Part shown: positions 38,289 to 53,622 of the stretch, piece by piece
Numbering within the stretch: position 1 is the stretch's first letter
Layout of the letters: each line of letters starts with the position of its first letter
NCBI RefSeq assembly: GCF_019097855.1
Contig: NZ_JAHRGL010000001.1
Location: forward strand, 124,001-188,000
Length of the DNA stretch: 64,000 bases
Origin: Geopseudomonas aromaticivorans
Lineage (GTDB): Bacteria > Pseudomonadota > Gammaproteobacteria > Pseudomonadales > Pseudomonadaceae
Direction: 5' to 3'
Made by a program: the position numbers and the translations under genes
The notes under the pieces: generated by a model
What the model was told of the DNA's origin: nothing
The model's input: the letters and a program-made list of their open reading frames with translations, nothing else
Databases searched by the model: none

Positions 38289-39680
38289 AAAAAGCCGGTT
38301 GAGACCGTCGAACGCCGCCACCCGATAGGCCTCGGCCATGGTCGGATAGTTGAAGGTGGTGTTGATGAAATACTTGATGGTATTCGCCTCCCCCTTCTGG
38401 TTCATGATCGCCTGGCCGATGTGGACGATCTCCGACGCCTGGTAGCCGAAGCAGTGCACGCCGAGGATCTGCAGGGTGTCGCGATGGAAGAGGATCTTCA
38501 GCATGCCGACCCGCTCGTTGGAGATCTGCGCCCGCGCCATCGACTTGAAGAACGCCTTGCCGACCTCGTAGGGGATCTTCTCCTTGGTCAGTTCCTGCTC
38601 GTTCTTGCCGACCGAACTGATCTCCGGAATGGTGTAGATGCCGGTCGGCACGTCGTTGATGAAGTGCCAGTTGTCGTCCTCGACAATGCTGCCGGCGGCC
38701 GAGCGGCCCTGGTCGTAGGCGGCACTGGCCAGGCTCGGCCAGCCGATCACGTCACCGGCGGCGTAGATGCTCGGCACGTTGGTGCGGTAGTGCTGGTCGA
38801 CGGCGATCTGCCCGCGGCTGTTGGCCTCGATGCCGACGTTCTCCAGGGCCAGCTTGTCGGTGTTGCCGGTGCGGCCGTTGCACCACAGCAGGGCGTCGGC
38901 CTTGATCTTCTTGCCCGACTTCAGGTGCAGCACCACGCCATGATCCTGGCCCTCGATGCGCTCGTACTCCTCGTTGTGACGGATCAGCACGTTGTTGTTG
39001 CGCAGGTGGTAGCTCAGCGCATCGGAGATTTCGTCGTCGAGGAAGCTGAGCAGCTGGTCGCGGTTGTCGATCAGGTCGACCAGCACGCCCAAACCACTGA
39101 AGATCGATGCATATTCGCAGCCGATCACCCCAGCTCCGTAGATGATCATCCGCCGCGGGGTGTGGCTGAGGGTGAGGATGGTGTCGCTGTCGTAGATCCG
39201 CGGATGGCTGAAGTCGACATCCGCCGGGCGGTAGGGACGCGAGCCGGTGGCGATCACCACCTGATTGGTCACCAGCTTTTCCACCACGCCATTGTGCGTC
39301 ACCACCTCGATGGTGTGCTCGTCGGCAAAACTGGCGGTACCGAAGAACACGTCGACCCGATTGCGCGCGTAGTAGCCGGTACGCGAGGCGACCTGCTTGT
39401 CGATCACCAGCTCGGCGCTCTTCAGTACGTCGGGAAAGGAGAACCAGCGCGGCTCGCCGATCTGACGGAACATGGGATTGGTGTTGAACTGCAGGATCTG
39501 GCGGACCGAGTGACGCAGGGCCTTGGAGGGAATGGTGCCAAGGTGGGTGCAGTTGCCACCGACCAGCTTGCGGCTATCCACCACCGCCACTTTGCGCCCG
39601 CTCTTGGCGGCGCTCATCGCCGCCCCCTCACCCGCCGGGCCCGAGCCCAGCACCACTACGTCATAGTTGTAGACAGCCAT
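38286..39680 (-). CDS. sth: Soluble pyridine nucleotide transhydrogenase (Si-specific)
   Basis: Sth moves hydride between NADPH and NAD+, usually disposing of excess NADPH. It is a flavoprotein disulphide-reductase relative of 464 residues: [20 protein letters not shown] for FAD, and [20 protein letters not shown] for nucleotide. The redox pair of the family is reduced to one Cys, at [15 protein letters not shown] (C44; the partner position is T49), which is diagnostic of transhydrogenase rather than a dihydrolipoamide or glutathione reductase. AAGGAG precedes the start. The last gene in its direction before it, nqrM, ends in its own terminator. Confidence 0.97.
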   Translation of the reverse strand: MAVYNYDVVVLGSGPAGEGAAMSAAKSGRKVAVVDSRKLVGGNCTHLGTIPSKALRHSVRQILQFNTNPMFRQIGEPRWFSFPDVLKSAELVIDKQVASRTGYYARNRVDVFFGTASFADEHTIEVVTHNGVVEKLVTNQVVIATGSRPYRPADVDFSHPRIYDSDTILTLSHTPRRMIIYGAGVIGCEYASIFSGLGVLVDLIDNRDQLLSFLDDEISDALSYHLRNNNVLIRHNEEYERIEGQDHGVVLHLKSGKKIKADALLWCNGRTGNTDKLALENVGIEANSRGQIAVDQHYRTNVPSIYAAGDVIGWPSLASAAYDQGRSAAGSIVEDDNWHFINDVPTGIYTIPEISSVGKNEQELTKEKIPYEVGKAFFKSMARAQISNERVGMLKILFHRDTLQILGVHCFGYQASEIVHIGQAIMNQKGEANTIKYFINTTFNYPTMAEAYRVAAFDGLNRLF

Positions 39681-39781
39681 CTGCTACTCCTTCAGGGACA
39701 AACTGCAACCCGCCCAGCGGGCGAGCACCACATCCGACATCGCACACTCGCGGCCAGCCTGCTGGCCTGCGTCGGCGTCGT

Positions 39782-39815
39782 AAATAAAAACGGGGCAGTG
39801 ATCGCCACTGCCCCG
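39782..39815 (-). terminator. Rho-independent terminator of the nqr-apbE-nqrM operon
   Basis: Ten-bp stem CGGGGCAGTG (39791-39800) and CACTGCCCCG (39806-39815), followed on the minus strand by TTTTTATTTA. Eight bases after the nqrM stop. Confidence 0.93.
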
Positions 39816-39822
39816 TCGGGAT

Positions 39823-40059
39823 TCATCTGCTGCGGGTGGCGTCGTAGGCCTGCACCGCCGCCATTTTGCTCTCACTCTCGCTGTTGGCTTCCTCGCACTT
39901 CTGGGTATCGCCACCGCAGATCGGGCAGTCATCCTTCTCGATGCCCAGGTTGGCGATACCGCCACAGGAGCCGGCAATCGGCTTGCGCCCCATGATCACG
40001 CCGATAGCCATGCCGAATACCACCAGCAGCATCAGCGCGAACGCCAGTAACCAGGTCAT
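39823..40059 (-). CDS. nqrM: Na+-NQR maturation protein NqrM
   Basis: NqrM (DUF539) is needed to assemble active Na+-NQR, probably by delivering iron to the NqrD/NqrE site. The 78-residue protein has one N-terminal membrane helix (WLLAFALMLLVVFGMAIGVI) and four conserved cysteines, C32, C45, C48 and C55 (SCGG, CPICGG, KC). It overlaps apbE by four bases and is the last gene of the operon, so structural and maturation genes are expressed together. Confidence 0.95.
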   Translation of the reverse strand: MTWLLAFALMLLVVFGMAIGVIMGRKPIAGSCGGIANLGIEKDDCPICGGDTQKCEEANSESESKMAAVQAYDATRSR

Positions 40060-41087
40060 GGTCGATTCTCCTGCGCTGCGCTCAGCGCGGCAAAAGCCTT
40101 GGTCGCCCGGGTGACGTAGCCGTCGCCCTCACGGGTCACGAAGAACGCCGCAATACCCTGGCGCTCGGCCCACACTACCCCCTCTTCCGGCCCCAGCACC
40201 ATTAGCAATGTGGATAAGCCGTCGGCCAGCAGGGCCTTGGGGTGCAGCACGGTCACCGCCGCCAGCTTGTGGGCGATCGGCGCCCCCGTGCGTGGATCCA
40301 GCGTATGCGAATAGCGCCGGCCATTTTCCTCGAAATAGTTGCGGTAGTCACCCGAGGTCGACACGCCATAGCCATCCAGCGTCAGGACCTTCTGCGCCAC
40401 GCGCTGGTCGTCGCGCGGCTCCTCGATGGCGATGCGCCAGGCCGAGCCGTCCGGCTTGTGCCCTCGCGCCTTCAGCTCGCCGGTGGCCTCCACCAGGTAG
40501 CTGCTCACCCCCTGCTGCTCCAGCCAGGCGGCGATGCGGTCGACGGCGTGGCCGGCGGCGATGCTGTTGAAGTCCACCTGGGTCTCGGCGTCCTTGCACA
40601 GCTGCTCGCCGTCGATATGCAGGTGCTGGTGGCCGACGCGCTGGCGCACCGCGGCGATCGCCGCGGCCGAGGGCACCTGCTCGCCGCGCGCCTTGGGGCC
40701 AAAGCCCCACAGGTCGAGCAGCGGCTCGACGGTGAGGTCGAAGGCGCCGCCGCTCTGCAGCGCCAGGCCCTCGCCCAGGCGCACCAGCTCCAGCACGTCC
40801 GCCGGCATGGCCATGCAGCTGCCGGCCGCTGCGCGGTTGAAGCGCTCGATCAGCGAGTCGTCGCGGTAGGTGGACATCTGCTGGTCGACTTCGGCGAGGA
40901 TGCCCTCGACCCCGGCCTGCAGGGTCTTGGCATCCGCCACGCCGTCGGCGCGCACGTACTTGATCGAGTAGGTGCTGCCCATGGTCGGCCCGCCGAAGGA
41001 CTCCAGCGGGTCGGAAAACTGGCAGCCCGCCAGCGCCACCGCACAGGCGGCAGCGACCAGGGGGCGCAGGAACGCGGCGAGGGCCAC
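40056..41087 (-). CDS. apbE: FAD:protein FMN transferase ApbE
   Basis: ApbE attaches FMN covalently to threonines of NqrB and NqrC. The 343-residue protein has a lipoprotein signal with lipobox LAGC (C22), then GGPTMGSTYSIKYV, MSTYRDDSLIERFNRA, GAFDLTVEPLLDLWGFGP, VDFNSIAAGHAVD and YSHTLDPRTGAPI, family motifs including Mg2+-binding residues. It acts at the periplasmic face, where the target threonines lie. The GTG start at 41087 has a weak ribosome-binding site and lies four bases after the nqrF stop. Confidence 0.96.
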   Translation of the reverse strand: MALAAFLRPLVAAACAVALAGCQFSDPLESFGGPTMGSTYSIKYVRADGVADAKTLQAGVEGILAEVDQQMSTYRDDSLIERFNRAAAGSCMAMPADVLELVRLGEGLALQSGGAFDLTVEPLLDLWGFGPKARGEQVPSAAAIAAVRQRVGHQHLHIDGEQLCKDAETQVDFNSIAAGHAVDRIAAWLEQQGVSSYLVEATGELKARGHKPDGSAWRIAIEEPRDDQRVAQKVLTLDGYGVSTSGDYRNYFEENGRRYSHTLDPRTGAPIAHKLAAVTVLHPKALLADGLSTLLMVLGPEEGVVWAERQGIAAFFVTREGDGYVTRATKAFAALSAAQENRP

Positions 41088-41091
41088 GGGG

Positions 41092-42318
41092 CTAACCGCC
41101 GAAGTCGTCGAGCAGGATGTTCTCCCGCTCCACGCCCAGGTCGAGCAGCATCTTGATCACCGCGGCGTTCATCATCGGCGGCCCGCACATGTAGAACTCG
41201 CAGTCCTCGGGCGCCGGATGGTTCTTCAGGTAATTCTCGAACAGCACGTTGTGGATGAAGCCTTTGAGGCCGCTCCAGTTGTCCTCGGGCTGCGGATCGG
41301 ACAGCGCCAGGTGCCACTGGAAGTTGGGATTTTCCGCCTGCAGCCGGTCGTACTCCTCGACGTAGAACGCCTCGCGCATCGAGCGCGCGCCGTACCAGAA
41401 GCTGATCTTGCGCGTCGACTTGAGGCGCTTGAGCTGGTCGAGGATGTGCGAGCGCATCGGCGCCATGCCGGCACCGCCGCCGATGAACACCATCTCGGCG
41501 TCGGTATCCTTGGCGAAGAACTCGCCGAACGGGCCGTACACGGTGATCTTGTCGCCCGGCTTGAGGTTGAACACGAAGGAGGACATCTTGCCCGGCGGGA
41601 TGTCGTCGCGACCCGGCGGCGGCGAGGCGATGCGGATATTGAACTTCACGATCCCCTTTTCTTCCGGGTAGTTCGCCATCGAATAGGCGCGGATGGTGGG
41701 CTCGTCCACCTTCGAGACATAGCGCCACATGTTGAACTTGTCCCAGTCGCCGCGATACTCCTCCTGGATGTCAAAGTCCTTGTACTTGACAACATGCGGC
41801 GGGCATTCCAGCTGTACGTAACCGCCGGCGCGGAAGTCGACATGCTCGCCTTCCGGCAGGCGCAGGGTCAGCTCCTTGATGAAGGTGGCGACGTTGGGGT
41901 TGGACTCCACCGTGCATTGCCACTTCTTCACGCCGAACACTTCCTCCGGCACCTCGACCTTCATGTCCTGCTTGACCGGGGTCTGGCAGGACAGGCGCCA
42001 GCCTTCCTTGGCCTGGCGGCGGGTGAACTGCGCCTCCTCGGTGGGCAGCATCTCGCCGCCACCCGACTCGACGATGCACTTGCACTGCGCGCAGGTGCCG
42101 CCGCCGCCACAGGCGGAAGACAGGAAGATGTTGTTGGCCGCCAGGGTCTGCAGCAGCTTGCCGCCGGCCGGCACGGTGATGGTGCGCTCGCCGTTGATGA
42201 CGATGTTCACGTCGCCGCTGGAGACCAGCTTGGCACGGGCGGCGAGGATCATCACCACCAGCGCCAGGACGATGGCGGTGAACATGCCGATGGCGAGAAA
42301 CAGCTCGAAATTGATCAT
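41092..42318 (-). CDS. nqrF: Na+-translocating NADH:quinone reductase subunit F
   Basis: NqrF accepts electrons from NADH. A single N-terminal helix (residues 6-27) is followed by a 2Fe-2S ferredoxin domain with C70, C76, C79 and C111 ([21 protein letters not shown]) and a ferredoxin-reductase domain with FAD motif [10 protein letters not shown] and NADH-binding [18 protein letters not shown] and FYMCGPPMM. Length is 408 residues, complete. It is the last structural nqr gene. Confidence 0.97.
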   Translation of the reverse strand: MINFELFLAIGMFTAIVLALVVMILAARAKLVSSGDVNIVINGERTITVPAGGKLLQTLAANNIFLSSACGGGGTCAQCKCIVESGGGEMLPTEEAQFTRRQAKEGWRLSCQTPVKQDMKVEVPEEVFGVKKWQCTVESNPNVATFIKELTLRLPEGEHVDFRAGGYVQLECPPHVVKYKDFDIQEEYRGDWDKFNMWRYVSKVDEPTIRAYSMANYPEEKGIVKFNIRIASPPPGRDDIPPGKMSSFVFNLKPGDKITVYGPFGEFFAKDTDAEMVFIGGGAGMAPMRSHILDQLKRLKSTRKISFWYGARSMREAFYVEEYDRLQAENPNFQWHLALSDPQPEDNWSGLKGFIHNVLFENYLKNHPAPEDCEFYMCGPPMMNAAVIKMLLDLGVERENILLDDFGG

Positions 42319-42333
42319 CTGCTCATCCCGTCC

Positions 42334-42942
42334 TTAGAGCTGCACGCCGGAGAAGGACATGAAGCCCAGCGACATCAGTCCGATGGTGATGAAGGTGATG
42401 CCCAGGCCCTGCAGGCCGGCCGGCACATCGCTGTACTTGAGCTTCTCGCGCACGCCGGCGAGCACGGCGATCGCCAGCGCCCAGGAGAAGCCCGAACCGA
42501 GGCCGTAGACCACGCTTTCCGAGAAGTTGTAGTCGCGCTCGACCATGAACAGCGAGCCGGCCATGATCGCGCAGTTCACTGTGATCAGCGGCAGGAACAC
42601 GCCCAGCGCGTTGTAGAGCGAGGGCACGTACTTGTCGAGGAGCATCTCGAGGATCTGTACGATGGCGGCGATCACGCCGATGTAGCTGAGCAGGCCGAGG
42701 AAGCTGAGATCCACTTCCGGCAGCCCGGCCCAGGCCAGCGCGCCTTCCTTGAGCAAGTAGGTGTACAGCAGGTTGTTGGCCGGCACGGTGATGGTCTGCA
42801 CCACCACCACGGCGATGCCCAGGCCGATCGCCGTTTCCACCTTCTTGGACAGCGCGATGAAGGTGCACATGCCGAGGAAGAAGGCCAGCGCCATGTTCTC
42901 CACGAATACGGCCTTCACGAACAGGCTGAGGTAGTGTTCCAT
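42334..42942 (-). CDS. nqrE: Na+-translocating NADH:quinone reductase subunit E
   Basis: NqrE is a six-helix membrane subunit that with NqrD holds an iron centre. The 202-residue protein has [27 protein letters not shown]-type amphipathic segments and the Cys in [12 protein letters not shown], one of the conserved iron-ligand cysteines. ATG 42942 shares one base with the nqrD stop; an upstream TTG is discarded. Confidence 0.97.
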   Translation of the reverse strand: MEHYLSLFVKAVFVENMALAFFLGMCTFIALSKKVETAIGLGIAVVVVQTITVPANNLLYTYLLKEGALAWAGLPEVDLSFLGLLSYIGVIAAIVQILEMLLDKYVPSLYNALGVFLPLITVNCAIMAGSLFMVERDYNFSESVVYGLGSGFSWALAIAVLAGVREKLKYSDVPAGLQGLGITFITIGLMSLGFMSFSGVQL

Positions 42943-43610
42943 CAATAGGCCTCCTTGCTCTGCACCTGCGGTGCCATCTTGAAGCTGGGCGCCTCGACCT
43001 GCTCCCTCTTCCAGCTGCGTAGGGCCCAGATGATCAGACCGATTAGGAAGAACGCCGAGGGCGGCAGCAGCAGCAGACCGTTGGGCAGATACCAGCCGCC
43101 GTCATTGACCACCGGGATGATCTCGAAGCCGAGCAGCTTGCCGGCGCCGAACAGCTCGCGGAACACGCCGAGCACGATCAGCATGGCGCTGTAGCCCAGG
43201 CCGTTGCCGATGCCGTCGAAGAACGACAGCAGCGGCGGGTTCTGCATGGCGAAGGCTTCGGCGCGGCCCATCACGATGCAGTTGGTGATGATCAGGCCGA
43301 CGAACACCGACAGCTGCTTGGCCAGACTGAAGGCATAGGCCTTGAGGATCTGGTCGACCACGATCACCAGGGACGCGATGATCACCATCTGCACGATCAT
43401 GCGGATCGAGCTGGGGATCTGGCTGCGCACCAGCGAGATGAACAGGTTGGAGCAGCCGGTCACCAGGGTCAGGGCGATCGACATCACCAGCGCGGTCTTC
43501 AGGTTGGAGGTCACCGCCAGCGCCGAGCAGATGCCGAGGATCTGCAGGCCGATGGGGTTGTTGTGGAAGACGGGATTGAGCAGAACTTCCTTGATCGTCG
43601 GTTGCGCCAT
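42942..43610 (-). CDS. nqrD: Na+-translocating NADH:quinone reductase subunit D
   Basis: NqrD is the paralogue of NqrE, six helices, with the mirrored cysteines in [13 protein letters not shown] and [18 protein letters not shown]. Length is 222 residues. The C-terminal tail ([20 protein letters not shown]) is charged and cytosolic. It starts two bases after the nqrC stop on the same strand. Confidence 0.97.
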   Translation of the reverse strand: MAQPTIKEVLLNPVFHNNPIGLQILGICSALAVTSNLKTALVMSIALTLVTGCSNLFISLVRSQIPSSIRMIVQMVIIASLVIVVDQILKAYAFSLAKQLSVFVGLIITNCIVMGRAEAFAMQNPPLLSFFDGIGNGLGYSAMLIVLGVFRELFGAGKLLGFEIIPVVNDGGWYLPNGLLLLPPSAFFLIGLIIWALRSWKREQVEAPSFKMAPQVQSKEAY

Positions 43611-43612
43611 GA

Positions 43613-44401
43613 TCAGGCCTCCCCGGCACGCAGGTGAGCGATAAACGGACCGAAACCGTTCTGGCCGAGCCAGAACTGCAGTAGGTTATGCACGCCCTTG
43701 CTGGTCAGCGTGGCGCCGGCGAGGCCGTCCACCTGATGCGTGGCCTGCGCGCTCTGCGGATCGACCGTCCCCTTGATGATCTGTACCACCGGTGCGCCCT
43801 GCGCGTCGAACAGGGTCTTGCCCGGCCACAATGCCTTCCACTTCGGGTTGTCCACCTCGCCGCCCAGACCGGGGGTCTCGGCATGCTGGTAGAAGCCGAA
43901 GCCGGCCACCGTGTTGAGGTCGCCCTTGACCGCCATGAAGCCGTGCAGGGTCGACCACAGACCGTAGCCGCGCACCGGCAGGATCAGGGTTTCCAGCTGG
44001 CCGTCGGTCTCCACCAGATAGACGGTGGTGAAGCGCTCGCGACGCTTGATCGAGGCGATGTCCTGCGCGCCCGGCAGGGCGTCGGACAGCGCGGGATCCT
44101 TGGCCGCCTTGAGCGGATCGAAGGTCGCCGCGTCCTGGGCATCGGTGAACTTGCCTGTCTGCAGGTCGACCACGCGCATGCGGATGCGCTCGGCGAACAG
44201 CGCCTTGACCTGCTTGCCGGACATCTCGGCATCGCCCAGGCCGGCGATGGCCAGGATGCTGCGCTGCTTGTCCAGCTGACGGTTCTCGACCTGGGTCGGC
44301 TTGAGCATCACCGCGGCACCGGCGACGAACACCGAGCACACCAGGCAGACCACCAGCGCCACCATCAAGGTGCGGACAGTGGATTCCTTTTGACTAGACA
44401 T
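43613..44401 (-). CDS. nqrC: Na+-translocating NADH:quinone reductase subunit C
   Basis: NqrC has one N-terminal helix ([20 protein letters not shown]) and a periplasmic FMN-binding domain. The FMN-attachment threonine is in [15 protein letters not shown] near residue 230, the target of Apb[13 protein letters not shown] and [12 protein letters not shown] are typical. Length is 262 residues. It overlaps nqrB by eight bases. Confidence 0.97.
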   Translation of the reverse strand: MSSQKESTVRTLMVALVVCLVCSVFVAGAAVMLKPTQVENRQLDKQRSILAIAGLGDAEMSGKQVKALFAERIRMRVVDLQTGKFTDAQDAATFDPLKAAKDPALSDALPGAQDIASIKRRERFTTVYLVETDGQLETLILPVRGYGLWSTLHGFMAVKGDLNTVAGFGFYQHAETPGLGGEVDNPKWKALWPGKTLFDAQGAPVVQIIKGTVDPQSAQATHQVDGLAGATLTSKGVHNLLQFWLGQNGFGPFIAHLRAGEA

Positions 44402-45605
44402 GGCGCGCCAGCCTCCGCTTGATATTGGCCTGAACGACGAAGTGGTCGATCAGCGGTGCAAACAGGTTGGCGAACAGGATCGCCAGCATCATGCCTTCCG
44501 GGAAGGCTGGGTTGACCACGCGGATCAGCACCACCATCAGGCCGATCAGCGCACCGAACAGCCACTTGCCGGTGTGGGTCATCGACGCCGACACCGGGTC
44601 GGTGGCCATGAAGATCATGCCGAAGGCGAAGCCGCCGACCACCAGGTGCCAGTACCAGGGCATGGCGAACAGCGGATTGCTGTCCGAACCAATGGCATTG
44701 AACAGGGCGCTGGTGGCGATCATGCCGAGCATCACGCCGGCGACGATGCGCCAGGCGGCGATCTTGGTCAGCAGCAGCACGGCACCGCCGATGAAGATGG
44801 CCAGGGTACTGGTTTCGCCGATCGAGCCGTGCTCGAAGCCGAGGAAGGCGTCCAGCCAGCTGACGCCCTGGCCGACGATGGCGTCCACGCCACCGGCCGC
44901 CGCCAGGCTCAGGCTGGTGGCGCCGGCATAGCCATCCACCGCAGTCCATACGCCATCGCCGGACAGTTGCGCCGGGTAGGCAAAAAACAGGAAGGCACGG
45001 CCGACCAGCGCCGGATTGAGGAAGTTCTTGCCGGTGCCGCCGAACACCTCCTTGCCGATCACCACGCCGAAGCTGATGCCCAGCGCCACCTGCCACAACG
45101 GAATGCTCGGCGGCAGGATCAGGGCGAACAGCACCGAGGTGACGAAGAAGCCTTCGTTGACCTCATGACGGCGCACGGAAGCGAACAACACCTCCCAGAA
45201 GCCGCCGACCAGGAAGGTCACCAGGTAGATCGGCAGGAAGTATGCGGCGCCCTGCACGAAGCAGTCCCACAGGCTGTGCGGGTCGAAGCCGGCGAGCATG
45301 CCGACCAGCGCGAAGCGCCAGCCGTCCTGCGCCGCCAGCAGCTCGGGGCTCTGGGCGAAGATCAGGTTGGCCTGGTGGCCGGTGTTCCACATGCCGAAGA
45401 ACATCGCCGGGAAGGTGCACAGCCAGACGGTGATCATCATGCGCTTGAGGTCGATGCCGTCGCGCACGTGGGCGGTGGTCCGGGTCACGCTGGCGGGGCG
45501 ATAGAAGAAGGTGTCCATCGCCTCGTAGAGGGCGTACCACTTCTCGTATCTGCCGCCCTTTTCGAAGTTGTGCTCGATCTTGTCGAGAAATTCGCGCATT
45601 CCCAT
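44394..45605 (-). CDS. nqrB: Na+-translocating NADH:quinone reductase subunit B
   Basis: NqrB is the main membrane subunit, ten helices, carrying covalent FMN and riboflavin. The FMN threonine lies in [14 protein letters not shown]. Other family segments are [22 protein letters not shown] and [14 protein letters not shown] 45605 with AAGGAGG at seven bases gives 403 residues, the family length; an upstream TTG is discarded. I recall reports that the P. aeruginosa complex pumps protons rather than sodium; the ion cannot be decided from sequence reading here. Confidence 0.97.
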   Translation of the reverse strand: MGMREFLDKIEHNFEKGGRYEKWYALYEAMDTFFYRPASVTRTTAHVRDGIDLKRMMITVWLCTFPAMFFGMWNTGHQANLIFAQSPELLAAQDGWRFALVGMLAGFDPHSLWDCFVQGAAYFLPIYLVTFLVGGFWEVLFASVRRHEVNEGFFVTSVLFALILPPSIPLWQVALGISFGVVIGKEVFGGTGKNFLNPALVGRAFLFFAYPAQLSGDGVWTAVDGYAGATSLSLAAAGGVDAIVGQGVSWLDAFLGFEHGSIGETSTLAIFIGGAVLLLTKIAAWRIVAGVMLGMIATSALFNAIGSDSNPLFAMPWYWHLVVGGFAFGMIFMATDPVSASMTHTGKWLFGALIGLMVVLIRVVNPAFPEGMMLAILFANLFAPLIDHFVVQANIKRRLARHV

Positions 45606-45607
45606 GG

Positions 45608-47062
<1,455 letters not shown>

Positions 47063-47082
47063 CTAGTGCAAAAATCCGGCCA

Positions 47083-47112
47083 ATTATATGGACTCCCTCC
47101 CCAGACTGACCA
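47083..47112 (-). promoter_or_regulatory. Probable promoter of the nqr operon
   Basis: On the minus strand a perfect -10 TATAAT (47083-47088) with -35 TGGTCA (47107-47112) and an 18-base spacer, giving a leader of about 130 bases. The rest of the 283-base gap holds the gap terminator and a palindrome. Confidence 0.72.
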
Positions 47113-47182
47113 CCCGAAACGTCCAACTGATCCGGTGCGGAAACAACCAGAAACAACCCTCTTAACTCCGGCCCGGAAATGC

Positions 47183-47212
47183 AAAACGGGAGCCGAAGCT
47201 CCCGTTTTTTTT
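47183..47212. terminator. Terminator after the GAPDH-like gene
   Basis: Eleven-bp stem AAAACGGGAGC/GCTCCCGTTTT (47183-47208) with a loop that reads TTCG on the minus strand, followed by TTTT there; on the plus strand eight Ts follow. It can work in both directions. Confidence 0.92.
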
Positions 47213-47228
47213 CACCCTATTGCGCGGA

Positions 47229-48671
47229 TCAGCGCGGGAAGGACAGCGGGTTGACCCCGGCCACGTCTTCCAGCACACGCACTACCTGGCAGCTGTAACC
47301 GAACTCGTTGTCGTACCACACGTACAGCACGACGCGGTTGTCGTTGCAGATGGTGGCTTCGGCATCGACCACGCCGGCATGGCGGGAGCCAACGAAGTCG
47401 GTGGACACCACTTCCGGCGAGTTGGTGAAGTCGATCTGCTTGTGCAGTTCGGAGTGCAGCGCCATGTGGCGCAGGTACTCGTTGATCTCGTCGCGGCTGG
47501 TGGCCTTTTCCAGGGTCAGGTTGAGGATGGCCATGGAAACGTTCGGCGTCGGCACGCGGATGGCATTGCCGGTCAGCTTGCCCTTGAGCACCGGCAGGGC
47601 CTTGGCGGCGGCAGTGGCGGCACCGGTCTCGGTGATCACCATGTTCAGCGCGGCACTGCGGCCACGACGGTCGCCCTTGTGGAAGTTGTCGATCAGGTTC
47701 TGATCGTTGGTGTAGGAGTGCACGGTCTCCACGTGACCATGGGCGATGCCGAACTTGTCGTAGACCGCCTTCAGCACCGGCACGATGGCGTTGGTGGTGC
47801 AGGAGGCCGCCGAGAGGATCTTGTCCTCGCCGGTGATCAGGCCGTGGTTGATGCCGTGGACGATGTTCTTGATCTCGCCCTTGCCCGGCGCGGTCAGCAG
47901 CACGCGAGCCACGCCCGGGCACTTGAGGTGCTGGCCGAGGCCTTCGGCATCGCGCCACTTGCCGGTGTTGTCGACGACGATGGCGTCCTTGATGCCGTAG
48001 GCGGTGTAGTCCACCGAGGTCGGATCGTTGGAGTAGATCACCTGGATCAGGTTGCCATTGGCGAGGATGGTGTTGTTTTCCTCGTCGATGGTGATGGTGC
48101 CGTTGAACGGACCATGCACGGAGTCGCGGCGCAGCAGGCTGGCACGCTTGACCAGATCGTTCTCGGCGCCCTTGCGCACGACGATGGCACGCAGGCGCAG
48201 ACCTTCGCCGCCACCGCTCTTCTCGATCATGATGCGCGCCAGCAGGCGACCGATACGACCGAAGCCGTAGAGCACCACGTCGGTGCCTTCGCGCTTCTCG
48301 CCACCCTGCTTGCCAACCACCTCGGCCAGCTCTTCGCGGACGAACTGTTCGATGCTGCGGCCGTTGCCTTCCTGCTTGAACTTGACCGCCATGCGGCCGA
48401 GGTCGACGGAAGCGGCACCCAGTTCCAGAGTGCTCAGAACCTGCAGGATCGGGAAGGTGTCGTGTACGGACAGCTCGGCATCGTCGATCTGACGGGCGAA
48501 GCGATGCACCTTGAGAATGCCGATTACCGAACGCTTGATCAGGCCGCGACCATAGATCGAGGTCACCACATTGTTGTTGCGGTAGAGCTGGCCGATCAGC
48601 GGAATCATGGCCTCGGCAAGGGCCTCGCGGTCAATCCACTCACCAAGGCACTGGTCGGTCTTCTGGGTCAC
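47229..48671 (-). CDS. Glyceraldehyde-3-phosphate dehydrogenase-like protein with N-terminal extension
   Basis: The C-terminal 350 residues are a phosphorylating GAPDH: VVLYGFGRIGRLLARIM for NAD, the catalytic Cys in ILSAASCTTNAIVPVLK, HVETVHSYTNDQNLID and VWYDNEFGYSCQVVR. About 120 residues precede this (QCLGEWIDREALAEAMIPLIGQLYRNNNVVTS in segments), absent from ordinary GAPDH; this large form is common in pseudomonads beside mfd and probably works in gluconeogenesis. GTG 48671 has GGAAGG upstream and is preferred to ATG 48689, which has no site. Length is 480 or 486 residues. Confidence 0.9.
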   Translation of the reverse strand: MTQKTDQCLGEWIDREALAEAMIPLIGQLYRNNNVVTSIYGRGLIKRSVIGILKVHRFARQIDDAELSVHDTFPILQVLSTLELGAASVDLGRMAVKFKQEGNGRSIEQFVREELAEVVGKQGGEKREGTDVVLYGFGRIGRLLARIMIEKSGGGEGLRLRAIVVRKGAENDLVKRASLLRRDSVHGPFNGTITIDEENNTILANGNLIQVIYSNDPTSVDYTAYGIKDAIVVDNTGKWRDAEGLGQHLKCPGVARVLLTAPGKGEIKNIVHGINHGLITGEDKILSAASCTTNAIVPVLKAVYDKFGIAHGHVETVHSYTNDQNLIDNFHKGDRRGRSAALNMVITETGAATAAAKALPVLKGKLTGNAIRVPTPNVSMAILNLTLEKATSRDEINEYLRHMALHSELHKQIDFTNSPEVVSTDFVGSRHAGVVDAEATICNDNRVVLYVWYDNEFGYSCQVVRVLEDVAGVNPLSFPR

Positions 48672-48760
48672 GGTCGATACCTTCCACATGTAGGGGTTTG
48701 CACAAAGGGCTACATTATGACGACCCCGACGCTTTCGGGCAACGTGCCCTCCCGCCGACA

Positions 48761-48790
48761 CTGACAGCTGGCGCGCCCGCCCGCTACAAT
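48761..48790 (+). promoter_or_regulatory. Probable promoter of mfd
   Basis: CTGACA (48761-48766) and TACAAT (48785-48790) with an 18-base spacer, about 30 bases before the mfd GTG. Confidence 0.65.
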
Positions 48791-48819
48791 CGCGACTTTG
48801 TCGCCATCCCGAGCCGCCC

Positions 48820-52260
<3,441 letters not shown>

Positions 52261-52271
52261 AGGAAAACCCC

Positions 52272-52796
52272 ATGCTCCGACTGCTCCGCCCCCTGCTGGT
52301 CTCGCTGCTGCTGATCGCCCCGTCGGCCTTCGCCGAAGCGCTGTACCAGGTCGAACTGATCGTGTTCCGCCAGGCGGAAAAGCCGCTCAACGCCAGTCAG
52401 CCTTCGCCCGAGGACTGGGCCGGCAACGCGCTCACCATCGCCCCGGAAAGCGAGCGCGGCCCGGCCCTGACCGGCGATGCCGAAAAGCTTGCCGGCAAGG
52501 GCTACCAGATCGTGCTGCACAAGGCCTGGCAACAGGGCGTCGGCAGCAGCCCGGCGCCGGTGCGCTTCGTCACCGGCAAGGAACGCGACGGCCACTTCCC
52601 GGTCGAGGGCGTGCTCGACCTGACCCAGGGCCGCCAGCTCGAGTTGAACCTGCAGACCTGGGTCAACCAGTTCAACCGCGACGGCTTCCTCGCCAGTAGC
52701 GAGCGCCTGCAGATCCAGCGGCGCCTGATCCCCGGCCAGCCGACCTACCTCGACCACCCGAGCATCGGCGCGCTGATCCGCGTCACTCCGCTCTGA
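52272..52796 (+). CDS. CsiV family periplasmic protein
   Basis: A 174-residue protein with a clear signal peptide (LLRPLLVSLLLIAPSAFA) cut before EALYQVELIVFRQ, which opens the CsiV family domain; further segments are YQIVLHKAWQQGV and QLELNLQTWVNQ. CsiV was named in Shewanella and Vibrio-type work; in pseudomonads it follows mfd and is uncharacterised. ATG 52272 has AGGAA eight bases upstream and follows the mfd stop by 11 bases, so the pair is one unit. Confidence 0.85.
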   Translation: MLRLLRPLLVSLLLIAPSAFAEALYQVELIVFRQAEKPLNASQPSPEDWAGNALTIAPESERGPALTGDAEKLAGKGYQIVLHKAWQQGVGSSPAPVRFVTGKERDGHFPVEGVLDLTQGRQLELNLQTWVNQFNRDGFLASSERLQIQRRLIPGQPTYLDHPSIGALIRVTPL

Positions 52797-52813
52797 GCAG
52801 CAACGCCAGACGG

Positions 52814-52850
52814 CAAAAAGGGCGGCAGATCGAATCTGCCGCCCTTTTTG
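52814..52850. terminator. Bidirectional terminator between csiV and the nucleoside phosphorylase gene
   Basis: A perfect 17-bp stem, CAAAAAGGGCGGCAGAT (52814-52830) with its complement at 52834-52850, A-rich and T-rich at the two ends, between converging genes. Confidence 0.95.
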
Positions 52851-52869
52851 TTGGCCAGCGGGGTGGCTG

Positions 52870-53622
<753 letters not shown>

